64,000 nt of DNA. It comes from Psilocybe azurescens (taxonomy: Eukaryota; Basidiomycota; Agaricomycetes; Agaricales; Agrocybaceae). The stretch lies in contig JAJIRX010000008.1 in assembly GCA_023853785.1 (NCBI GenBank), positions 62,001 through 126,000 on the forward strand. The letters are read 5' to 3'. The notes beneath the pieces are model-generated. The model was not told the DNA's origin. It saw only the letters and a program-made list of their open reading frames with translations, and ran no database searches. The position numbers were made by a program, and so were the translations under genes. Shown piece by piece: positions 21,641 through 31,877 of this stretch (position 1 is the stretch's first letter; every line of letters starts with the position of its first letter).

Positions 21641-24053
21641 AGTGAATTATGGCCAATTGTATGCAATGCATTAAAATAGGCTATATCTCAGTCATTTCGG
21701 GACCGATTTGGCTGTTTTTAGACTCTTTTTGAAGGGAAAAAATGCGCGATTCATAGGCAATGTATTGCACAGATTGAGTACAGATGAAAGGGCCGATATA
21801 TATGGGAATACCCATGCTGTTGCCTAGTGATTTGTGAATTTCAACTTTGTTCTTGGTTCACCACCACCACTACTGTTCTCTTACCCTCATAATTGTCAAT
21901 GATGCTCAATGTTGTTGATAGTGTTTGAAAGTCTGGTCCGGTCCGGTCTTTTCACCTCAAAGACCTTTGACTGAGACTGAGACCGGTCCTCACAAATTCA
22001 AAATCACCAAAGACTGGACCAAACCGATGTAGACCAGTCTTGAATGGTCTTTGATGGTTAGGAGACTGGTCTCAACTGGTCACGGTTCAGACCAGTAGCA
22101 ACTGGTTAGGACCAGTCTGAAACCAGTCAAAGGTGTATTACTTATTATTGTAGAGTAGTTTCTGGAGACCAAGTATACTAGTTTTGAAACTCATAAGTAT
22201 CCTCTAATTGTACAGACTCCTTGTCCCAAGCTGCATCGCCCCATCTCCTCAATGAGCAGCTCCTCAAAGTCAAAGTAAGGAACCTCCTCAAACTGTCTAT
22301 TGTTCCATGCTGCCATGTCATAGAGATCAGGTCCCCACACAGACTTCATTACCACTAATTCTTCAAAAACAATAGGACCTAAGCATGAACGACGGTCAGT
22401 TGCAATTTGTTTACTTCCAGAGAAAAAGCACTTGCATGGCACAGACGATGCTTGAGAAGGAAGCACGTCTAGTGCGACATGTGCGAGGGTTGGAAACAAT
22501 TGCTCATGGTCCTATGTAATATTGCTAAGTGTATAAGATAATTCTGAGCACTGACTTCTATACCTGCCACCATTCAACCAGATCTGTGTCCTTTTTCATG
22601 TTGCATTGCATTGTACCCAGATAGCGGCACAATTCAGAGGCCCAGCCCTCTTCTGCATCATCAGAAAGGAGGGTTTCCGATGCTTATCAAACTCTGATAG
22701 TTCAATGGCATCCTCTGCATTCTTCTCTGCACATGTATTGATAGTAGTAGCTGATGGGTGAGTTTCATAGTAACGAGCCATCTAATATAAATTACCTTTC
22801 AATGTTCATGTAAATTAAATGGAATGGCTTACAGTTTTCTCAACAATCTGTTTGGCCTTGTCTTGCCAATCCTTTGCGTCAGCATTTCCTGCTGCCTTCT
22901 CTGCGGCTTGCTCTTCTGGACCTCCCCAAGCAAGCTTGATATAAGCAAGCTTGTAGTAGGGATGAAGCACTTCAAAGAATTTTGTCAATAAACATCTAAC
23001 CATTTAAATCAAGCCTTACCAAGTGCTAGAATAAAACCAGGCTTCTTGTCCAGTCGTGAGTAATACTTTCCTAGTTTTGCAAGACCATCAGTGAGCGCAT
23101 CTTTGTACAGAGTGTACCTTGCACTCTCAGACTTCTTCTCCCATGCAGACTGAAGCTCTTCAAGCACAGGAAGTGCATGCCAGAGATTTGGTTGCTTTTC
23201 AGAAGAGAAATACTGCTGAATTTGATTTGAATCCTGATGGAGCGATCAGTGAAGACTTGTAATTGAAAAAATTAATAATGATGAGACTTACCCCAAGTAT
23301 ATTGCGTGCATCAACTACTCGGTTCCAATCTCGATCTGTCATCTTGAATGCAGACCAATGTATGTGTTTTACGAGACAATTATCACGCCATAATGTAGTA
23401 ATGGGACCATACATCTTGTCGGCTGATGTCAAAAATAAGGCAATAGGCTATCGAATATATCAGTTAGATAAACTAGATGTATTTGAATTCTCACCTGACA
23501 GAGTTTGTTAGCCTGGTCCAGCATTTTATATGCAGTTCCCCATTGAATATTGCTATGTAAGGGAATCTTCAGTGCTTCTGGAAGTCCACAACGGATCTGA
23601 GTGCTATAAAAATACTCAATGTGTTGCCCAGAGGCTTGAATCTAACAATGAATAGCTATGAGTGAAATGAAATTTAAAGATCGGCAAGTGCAGTTTACCT
23701 TGATAGCGAGCGTACATATCGCAGCAATCACATCCAGTGAGCCACCTAAAACACAGTTGTCATCTCGGGTGGGGTCATATTCCCAGATAGCAGTCACGTT
23801 TTCAACAGCTGCAATCTTTGTGATGCGGGCCATAACATCCACATTCCTGAGATTAATGACATGTGCTAAGCAGCTGCAGAAACATTCTGTTAAAATGATA
23901 AATCTGATCTGATATATTAACTGGACCAACAGTAATTGTTGTTCATTGCTATTCCATTCAAGGCCTCGGCGAATGTGAATATTTTCAATGGTCTTGCAAG
24001 TTGTATTATTGTTGCCAGTGTTATCTAGCATAGCAGTGTGAAGCTTACCAACC

Positions 24054-24057
24054 GCAG
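24054..24057. repeat. 4-bp target duplication (left) of solo LTR 2
   Basis: GCAG, repeated at 25980-25983. Confidence 0.6.
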
Positions 24058-25979
24058 TGAGATGTTTAGCGTGGGGTGACTTTGTAATTGCCCAATACAC
24101 AACACCCAATCAAATATTTATATTGATCAGTTCGATCTGGGAGGGTAAGCTTGTAAGGCTTATTACAATAACTAGTTTAGCAGAGTACAGACTTAGACAA
24201 TCACTCTGGGGTGATCACTAGTAGCTAGAGAACACTTTTACAGGCTAGTACACACAAGGCACTTGAATAGTAAGGGTGATCTCTCTATATGAGGGTGATC
24301 ACCAATATCAGGGGTATTGCTTTTGGGGACGAGTGTATATGGGACACTTAACAGTTCTCTTTATAAAACCCAAACTCAAACTTTATTAAATGCTATAAGC
24401 AATCACCTGTATTAACACGTAGTAGATCCTCGGTTCCTATAAGCAACTGGGCACACTAGTCCACAGTCCTTAGTTTACTATAGGCAATGTCCTGAAACAG
24501 TCAGATTTCTCTGACAGTCGTCCCTAGTTACTATGAGCAATCACTAGCCTTTATAGGGTTCCCACCCGTACTTAATAATCCCCAGGGCAGTCTTACTATA
24601 GGCAATGTCCTGAACAGTCAGAGTTTCTCTGACAGTTGTCCCTAGTTACTATGAGCAATCGCTAGCCATATAGGGTTCCAACCCATACTTAACAATCCCC
24701 AGGGCAGTCGACAGATGACTTATAAAAGCCTGCCTATCAAGTCTAATAGACCTGATGTTGAATATCACAATGTCAATTGCTCACAAAACCAGGTAGCACC
24801 TAATTGCTTAAGGTTAACTGCAGTGTTCAATCTCTTATCACACAAATCACTAGTCCTTGAAGTGTTAACACTAGAATTCTTATTCAGAGTAAATTCTGAT
24901 ATCAAATCTGGGGTGTAGATTACTTGGTTCCTATTCTAAGATACAAGGCTGTTTTTATAGGCTAAATAGATACTTTGGCTTGTGATAATTGAAAGAGACT
25001 AAGAGAAAAGGAAGGAAATGGACCATGTGCTGCCTAGCCTTTGCTGCACCAATTATAATAGTGGAAAGTACTAGTTTGCCTGGGCTACAGCGCTTATTTG
25101 AAGATAACATTGTTGTCCATGCAGCAGTGTCTTCTTAGATAGCGATCACCCGACTTATTTTATCAGATGGCTCACAGCTAAGGCATGTCGGGACTAGATT
25201 GCTAGAGGTATATTTTCTGGGAAACTCTACCAAGGTTCCCAAGCACAGTTGATATTGGTTTAGGACCTCCTGGAACAGCAGGTGCCCTTGTCATGAGGCA
25301 AGTTACCTCTTGTATTGTGGGGCGATCGCTGGCTGGGCAATCCCTCACTCACATTGGCTGCATTGCAAATTACAAGTTTTTATAGTCGGATCTAGTAGAC
25401 CGCCATATGCTGAGTTGTACACAAGATTTCAATTGCCAATACATTTGGTCTGTGGGGCGATCACCCGTGTGGCGCAGTGATGCCTGATCCCCAAGTGGTT
25501 GATCGCCTAATTTAGTGAACAGCCTTGTGAGGCCTGGACACAGTGATCGCTTTTGCTAATTAATAAGGTTTCCATCACTTGGCGATCACTTGATATGGCA
25601 CTGATGGGTGTTACCCTTTGTAAGAGCCAAGGTTATTGCTTAAGAGTTTCTTCTTTGCATGGGACTAATAGCATGATCAATGGAACGGGCGATCACCTCA
25701 GGCGCTTGGTTAGGGTTGCTTTGATCACTGTGTAGGAAACTAAAGGTAGTCTTTGATTCGTAGCACTGATTAATAGGCCACACTACACCTTAGTTAGTTT
25801 ATAAGGTCTATTACTCTTGTTGGCCCCCTAGAAAGTAAAGCCTCAAAGCCTAATAGTCTGGTGTTTCTCCTACCTTTCACTAGTATAATGTACTAGTTTA
25901 TTACATATAACAATCGCAAAAATAAGGGCCTCTGTATCTCACTATGAATTGTAAGCCCAGAATGGTTTACACCCTTTCA
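24058..25979 (+). mobile_element. Probable solo LTR 2 (1922 bp)
   Basis: Full-length relative of 15522-17431 with the same TGAGATGTTTAG start, ACACCCTTTCA end, TATAAAAG box (about 24719) and internal duplication. Removing it and one GCAG rejoins the hAT frame between GENLGRYM and LDNTGNNNT. Several differences from LTR 1 are C/T or G/A at CpG sites (for example GCGATCGC here against GCAATCAC near 16781). Confidence 0.65.
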
Positions 25980-27897
25980 GCAGGAATGGGAATAATGAAA
26001 TATGTTGATCATGAGATAAATCATTTGACTGACCTTTGAACTCTTTTTGTTCATGATCCCAACACGGTCCAGTAATCCAACCATATACCTCCCCAGGTTC
26101 TCCCCATTATGTGCACCTGATATAGCCCTGAACCCAATCACGGCAGCCCTCATCTTCCATTTCCCATCTTTTACTTCTATCTAATGTGCTGTTGCTCCCT
26201 GGAACCCCATCTTTGTAGTATCTGCTGACCATCCATCCTGGGTGATTGATACGTTTCCCGGAGCTCCTATGTAGGTAAGTATTAAGTTTGTCTGTTCTGA
26301 AGAGAGAACATTGCTTACCGTTATTTCTTCTTTTAGTGTCTTCATGTGCTTTACAAATGCATTGTGGAGATATAACTTGACATCATAGAATCTTGAAAGA
26401 TCTGCTGGTGTCGATTTTGGTCTCATCGAGACAAGGGAATTTTGGTATGCAGGATTATCAGCAAGTGCCAAAGGCTGTAGATACAATGTTATGAATGACA
26501 GGTTCTTCAATCACAATTGCATAGCTGACGACTTACCTCATAGTTAGTCACGATGAGTTGAGCAACAGCATGAAGAACACCAGCTCTTGTGAACTCACGT
26601 GGCCCAGTCACCTTCTTGAAGTCCAACTGTTGCTGCTGTTGCTTCTTTGTCAGACGGCCTCACTTTTGGCCTCCTTTTCCTCCTCTATTTCATTCCATAT
26701 TGGCCATGGCATTGCCCAATGATTCATCGGTATGTTTGCCTTTTGCATTTCTCCTTATAGAGGTCATAATGCTGACGGATATGCAGACAGCATGACAAGT
26801 TCCCTCCCTTGAAGAAAGCTTTCCGCTTGCCATGCAGTCTAATAAAGTGTTCATCAATTCTAGGGTCACCGGCTAATTGTAAGTGACATGTCTCCAGTTC
26901 CTGCACATTATGACTTACTTGCAGTAATTGCACCATCACCCAGTTTCCATTTCATACTTATCATCAGCTACCTTGAACCTCACAGTCACCCTGTCGGACA
27001 TTATCATCAGAAGATCAAGTGTTGAATCCTTCCTTGCTGGCTTTTTATGGAGGTTGGTGCCACGGTGATATTCATTCAGGCCATCATCCTAGGATCTTGT
27101 GAGTGTTCAGATATTATGTTAGGTAGATTGTACTCACATCTTGTGCGTCGGGTTCTTGTTCACAGTCATCAACTTCTTCAACTTCCTTGTGAGGTACATC
27201 ACCGTCTTCTACCAGCTCTACCTCACCCTCTGATTCTTCAACACGTCGCCGTTTTGTGGGCTTCTTCATTACCTTGGGTTCTGAATTGTCAGAGTCCGAG
27301 TGCTCTGGATCTTCTGATTTGTTCTCAGACTTGTCGCTACTAGGCCTTTTGCAACTTCTCGATGTTTTGGGTTTGCTTGTCTCTGTTGTCTTGGCCTTAG
27401 CTTTCACTTTAGGCTGGTGGAGACGTGGTGGGATTCCTTTGGCAATTGTTCGAGTGGTAATAGGCATATAAAAATGTTCTTTTCGAAAGTTTGGAAATAT
27501 AAAATACTGGATTCATGTTTGTTATATTCAAGACTTTTTATGCACTAATTTTCAGACTCCAGACCTGCCCAGCTTTCAGCTCAAAAGACTGGTTGAGACC
27601 GGTAAGACCAGTCTTTGCGCAGTCTTCAATATTTTAAAATGCTGAAGGACCGAAAACCGTACCACCATTGCAGTCTCGATCGGTCTTCACAATTTTTGGT
27701 CTTGATCAGTTAGGGTCCAGTCCAGTCCCAGTCTTTCTCTAGTCCTGCAACTGGACTTACAAACACTAGTGAGTAGTAGACTTACAAGCTTATAAATAGA
27801 TTCTTTGTTAGAAGTCTATATAAAGCTCTTAAAGTTTTCAAATTAAATCAAATAATTTATAGTGGTACACTAGAATACACTTCTTTTTTCTACATAC

Positions 27898-28187
27898 TTA
27901 TGCCTCATCATCTTCTATATCCCAGTGTCTTTCAACATAGTTTTCATTCTTGTCTTTTTCTTCATCATCATCTTCAGTATCATCAATTTGATGAGGCTTT
28001 TCTCTTTGTTTCTGCTTTTGAATGACATGTTGAGTGTGATACAACAGCATTGAATGTAAAAACCAATCAAAATTTCCAGATTTCATGCACTTTAGAATTT
28101 AATCAAAGCCACCTAACCATGAATTTAATTGTTCACATGCTTGTGTATTAAATGCTTGTTGAAGATATTCTGTTCCATCCTTAGTCT
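27898..28187 (-). pseudogene. CxC6 C-terminal fragment in B2
   Basis: It translates to NFDWFLHSMLLYHTQHVIQK and an acidic tail ending WDIEDDEA, nearly the same as B1 8280-8456. A TAA lies at the same codon as in B1 (GGFD-stop-ILK), so that stop predates the split of the copies. Confidence 0.75.
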
Positions 28188-28246
28188 TTGGGCTGCATGT
28201 GATTTGAATGTAGGGTATATGAACATGTTATTTTGTTATTTAATAA

Positions 28247-28320
28247 AGCTGGTATATTCCAGTGGTAAAATGTGCATATATTTCTTGCTGTGATGTCCAG
28301 ATTTCAATTCTGGTGTATTG
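28247..28320 (+). other. tRNA-like module in B2 with intact T-arm
   Basis: CCAGA-TTTCAAT-TCTGG (28297-28313) is a perfect 5-bp T-stem with a 7-base loop. About 35 bases upstream is TATTCCAGTGG (A-box-like). No acceptor or anticodon stem can be formed, so it is tRNA-derived rather than a tRNA gene. Confidence 0.5.
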
Positions 28321-28726
28321 TAAATTTTTTCTTGGTTTTAATAAATTGTTTAAAATTGAAATAATATATATATAAAATCCAGAGACCTTCCTCCACATGG
28401 AGTCCATTTGAATCTGATCCTAAAATTGTGTAGTCATGTTGATATACATTATTCATAGGTTAAATCCAAATAGAATCCATGTAGAGGATATGGAACTCCA
28501 TGTGGACTCCACATGAGCGCCAAATGAAGTTCCACATCCTTCACATTGGTCCATATGGAGGATGAGTCAATTCCGGCTGGACTCCATGTGGAGCCTCCAC
28601 CCCTAAATGGCTGGGATACCTGCAAAAAAAAAAAAGGTCACCAAACTCTATATGGAGTCCACCAACTCCATGCCGGAGTTGGTGGACTCCACCTGGAATA
28701 TACATATGGGTGAGGGTAAAGACCTC

Positions 28727-29900
28727 TGGATTGTAGTGACCTTTTTTTTGCAGGTGCCCCAGCCATTTAGAGATGGAGACTCCACATGGAGTCCAGCTAC
28801 GGGCCAATGTGGAGGATGTGGAACTCCATCAGGAGGTCCACATCCTCCATATAGATTCCATGTGGATTTAACCTGTAAATCATGTATATCAGCATTAATA
28901 CATGATTTTAGAGTCAAATTCAAATAGACTCCAGGTGGAGGAAGGTCTCTGGATTTTATTTATAGTTTATTTATATTTTATTGTAGTGCAAAAAAAGAAA
29001 ATACACCAACAGGAATTGAACTGAAGCATTCAAACACAGACAATAAACTGACTGAGCCACAAAGGCTTTTGTGAATATTAAAAAATGATTGCATACATAC
29101 TAATGCAGATCATTTCTCAGCAATTCTTGGCAAATATTAAACAATGTCACATGTGTGATCTGTAGTTGCCACATCGGTCTGTTGGTCACTCCAACCACCC
29201 CACCTCTTCCTCTGACCACCACCACCTTGCTGCCGGCTGTTGTGTGTGCCCCCACCACCTTGCCATTGTCAGTCCAAGCCAGGCACTCACCAACCTCACC
29301 TGATGTGCATTGCGGCACCACCAACTGATGACCAGTCCGTGTACAATGATGACAACCCCAGACATGCATACATGGTACAACAACAGCAACAATGACAACA
29401 ATGGCTCCGTATAAAAAAACAACAACAACACAGGGTGAGGGAATAAGATTAGTGCAGAACAAGATGGAACAAGGCAACACAATGTGAGCAGAAAACAAGA
29501 CAATGTGAATGAGGCTGCAACACCAAATAAGTTGCAAACCCCACACACCACTACCACTGACCCTCCCCCCCTCCCCTTTTGATATAGGCTAACAACATAC
29601 ACATACAGTATGACAATGTATACATACTGCATGTACCATGACATGCACAATGTGTATGGCACAACAATGGTACATATGAAGATAGGCACAACATGTATGG
29701 ACATCAACAACAACACATGGGATGTGTACCACAAAATGTACAACATGAACAGCAGCACACATGACACCCACAGTGGCCATGACAACAATGACAACATGTA
29801 CAACAACAAGTATGATGGCCATGTACAGTGGTACAAAAACTTTCCTACTTTTTGCAACTTTTGTATTAAATTGCTAATAACATGGGAACTCTTCAACTAA
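28727..29900 (+). mobile_element. Element B3 fragment with low-complexity region
   Basis: It resumes a B-type array (to 28945), then has a tRNA-like module on the minus strand (29068-29008: TGGCTCAGTCAG and AGTTCAATTCC), then an ACA/GAC-rich region (29100-29850) homologous to G1 47790-48600. The conserved intron is recognisable at 29527-29587, but its donor GT has become AT. The left end is broken by B2; no right terminus was found. Confidence 0.5.
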
Positions 29901-30590
29901 AAAATCTAAAATTAATATCTATTATAATAAAAGAGCTCAGAATCTTTCTCACGAGATACAAATTGCCATTTTGATTGGCTTAGACAAATATGCAATCTGA
30001 TTGGCTGGTCAGTGTCTCCCAGTTTTGGGTGGGGAGCTTGGGGGCAATGTAAATTGATTTCTGAAGCATTCTCAAACCTTCCATGCTAACTGGACACAAG
30101 ATGTCAGTGACAACAGATACCTGTGCATCTCTAGAAACTTCTAGAATTTTTGTAGATGAGAGTATAAAAACGGCCATTTATTAACAGTACTGGTGGGGTA
30201 CACAATGAGATTGAGAGGGTGCGCCAACTTACTCTAGATAAAAGTAGGTACTAGCTGAAGACTCAAAAAGGAGGGAGAGTACAGCTATGAGTTAGTGACG
30301 AATGGCTTCGTTCATTTTGGCTGTGTTGGGTTGCTGCAAAAGTTGTCCCTCATGCAGTTGACAACTTCCTCTTTTGCCATGTCAATTTTTTTTAAATTCT
30401 CTGGATTATCGTGCAACAAGTAAACTAACCTAAACTAACTACTAAGATGCACGGGTTGGAGACATACCCAACCAGTGTGCAAAGGGTCTACCTAAGTACA
30501 GCTATAGGAATTGTAAACTGGTGTCTTAGGTTGCCCATGCATGGGTCACTGCTTGTATGTTATATTTGAACATGTGCCCTTCATAATTGC
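29901..30590. other. No gene; contains a promoter-like site
   Basis: Non-coding sequence with short frames only. A heat-shock-type element and a TATA box lie at 30134-30170, and a short AT-rich stretch follows 29900. Confidence 0.4.
30134..30170 (+). promoter_or_regulatory. Heat-shock-element-like site followed by TATA box
   Basis: GAAACTTCTAGAA fits nGAAnnTTCnnGAAn exactly, and TATAAAAA follows about 16 bases later. No gene starts within reach downstream, so this may be an orphan promoter of a transposon or a chance match. Confidence 0.35.
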
Positions 30591-31215
30591 CTCCAAGATT
30601 ATGTGATTTGGATAAAAATTGATTGAGTAATAAAATAGACAAAATAATACAAAAGTGGGACAGTTGTTTGATCTGCTATTATGATACTAATATCTACCAT
30701 ATAACAAGGAAAATTACACTGTATAAATTGTGAGAAAAATAAACAAAGTCATGTGACACTATTTATAAAAGTCTGTCATATTGAATTCAAGTTTAACAAT
30801 CTTTTTTCTTTCCACCACCACATCTTTCTTTTCATTACCACATGAAGTCCTCTTAGCACCTCTCTATTATTTCTCTTCTTGAAGAAGCCTTTTCTGTTTG
30901 TTAAATAGAGTCCAAAACTGGTTTTGGGAAGTCTACCATGGGAAGGATCAAGAAAAAGATCAATTCTGACAAGGAAAATAACAAAGGTGGACATTCTTCC
31001 AGGCTCACCCCAAGAGATAAACAAGCAATTGTATGCCAAATCACTACCAGAAAACTAGACAATACTGTTCAGGCTATCCACTATATCAACAATGCTATCA
31101 CCTCGTCTGTTTTTCCCCAAACAGTCAGAAATGCCTTCAAAGAAAACAATTTGTGCTCTGTTGTCAAATCAAAGCAACCTCTTCTTAAAGCTATTCATCA
31201 TCAAACTGTATAATT
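30590..31215 (+). pseudogene. Tc1/mariner fragment (5' part)
   Basis: The outer part (gattgagtaataaaatag..., gggacagttg, aaattgtgagaaaaat) matches the inner terminal-repeat region of the complete element at 59009-60606. The coding part reads GRIKKKINSDKENNKGGHSS then RLTPRDKQAIV, VFPQTVRNAFKENNLCS and VVKSKQPLLKAIHH, the N-terminal helix-turn-helix half of a Tc1 transposase. It stops abruptly where D begins; the catalytic domain is missing. Confidence 0.7.
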
Positions 31216-31221
31216 CATTAA

Positions 31222-31604
31222 ATGTGGAAGATAATGCAAGTAATAATAGTGTAGTTGGTAAAGCATTTAGAATTAAAATATATAAAGCTGTCAGTTCAAT
31301 TCCTGTTGAGTGCATTTTATAATTTCACATTTATTACAAATATCATGTGACTTTAATAGATTATGTAAGAGCTTATATAATGCTGACTAAGCAGAAATAT
31401 TATATAATTTCAATAGAGTATTTAAAGCTTATGTAAGAAATTATTATATAATGCTGACTAAGCACAAATATCATGTGACTTAAACAATTTCTGAGTAGGG
31501 CTGTGCAGAACTGTATAGTTCTGTTCAGATCTACTCAGATTTGCTCTGAACTACACAGTGCTGAGTAGTGCTAATCAGAGCTCGTGGAGGAGTGTAAAGT
31601 ATTG
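31222..31604 (+). mobile_element. Element D, right end only
   Basis: A tRNA-like module (31240-31315: TAGTTGGTAAAG, then AGTTCAATTCC) is followed by sequence like the right part of C1, then a separate array (ACTGTATAGTTCTG, CAGATCTACTCAGA units) and a terminus GGAGGAGTGTAAAGTATTG. The left end is missing. Confidence 0.5.
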
Positions 31605-31877
31605 GAAATCTGTGATGTGCTGCAAATTGGGTACTTTATGCTATAGCACTACTACCTACTCACTGCTGGCATAGAGTTATTGTTGTTGACCAAAAATGTT
31701 TTTAAATGTGTGTATTTTTAACTCATTTGTCCATTACATAAATTTATCATTTTTGGAAATGAAACACATCTGAAATCAAGTTTTTAGTGACAATATATGA
31801 TAAATTTATGGAGAATGAAAAAGGACTTTGAAAACTTAAACATGTTTGAAATCATTTTTAGTCAATAACAATGAGTA
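31605..31877. other. Spacer, nothing recognised
   Basis: AT-rich sequence between element D and the stop of the NACHT-WD40 gene. Confidence 0.4.

Larger units (their letters stand above)
20341..21824 (+). mobile_element. TA-flanked element with GGCAACAGCATGGGT ends, hosting C2
   Basis: The 15-bp terminal inverted repeats are exact, and TA lies directly outside both ends (20339-20340, 21825-21826), typical of Tc1/mariner-type or related miniature elements. C2 is inserted inside at 20470. There is no coding capacity. Confidence 0.7.
22178..27467 (-). pseudogene. hAT transposase, decayed and split by an LTR
   Basis: Minus strand, in order: a Lys/Ser- and acid-rich N-terminus (27467-27150); a region where a zinc finger would sit (about 26950-26720) but none is clear; SITQDGWSADTTKMGFQG (first catalytic Asp, near 26220) and SGAHNGENLGRYM (near 26110); then, across the LTR, MLDNTGNNNTTCKTI (near 24000); a helical part with FKMTDRDWNRVVDARNILG (near 23320); LHPYYKLAYIKLAWGG (near 22930); SEFDKHRKP (near 22700); and the C-terminal dimerisation region DVLPSQASSVPCK and DRRSCLGP (22470-22370). 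Several probable short introns and frame breaks occur. Loss of frame and the LTR make it inactive. Confidence 0.8.
21919..27768 (-). mobile_element. hAT-type DNA transposon, decayed
   Basis: The ends TAGTGTTTGAAAGTC (left) and, inverted, TAGTGTTTGTAAGTCC (right) form a short terminal inverted repeat. Arrays of GACCAGTC / GACCGGTC units flank the gene (21940-22135 and 27565-27755). The transposase gene lies inside on the minus strand, and solo LTR 2 is inserted in it. The flanking 8-mers do not match, so the target duplication is lost or one end is misplaced. Confidence 0.65.
27769..28726 (-). mobile_element. Element B2, internally deleted B-type copy
   Basis: Read on the minus strand it starts with GAGGTCTTTACCCTCACCCA (ending at 28726) and continues with the B array (28700-28385), the tRNA-like module (28320-28247), then jumps to the C-terminal end of the CxC6 gene (28187-27898) and its 3' flank. 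Compared with B1, about 5 kb is missing. The other terminus is lost next to the hAT element. B2 appears inserted in B3, whose array resumes at 28727. Confidence 0.6.

Noticed and set aside
21911..27776. 8-bp target duplication for the hAT element
   Set aside because: Flanking 8-mers gttgttga and gtgagtag do not match.
28247..28320. Functional tRNA gene
   Set aside because: Only A box, B box and T-arm are present; no acceptor or anticodon stem can be formed.
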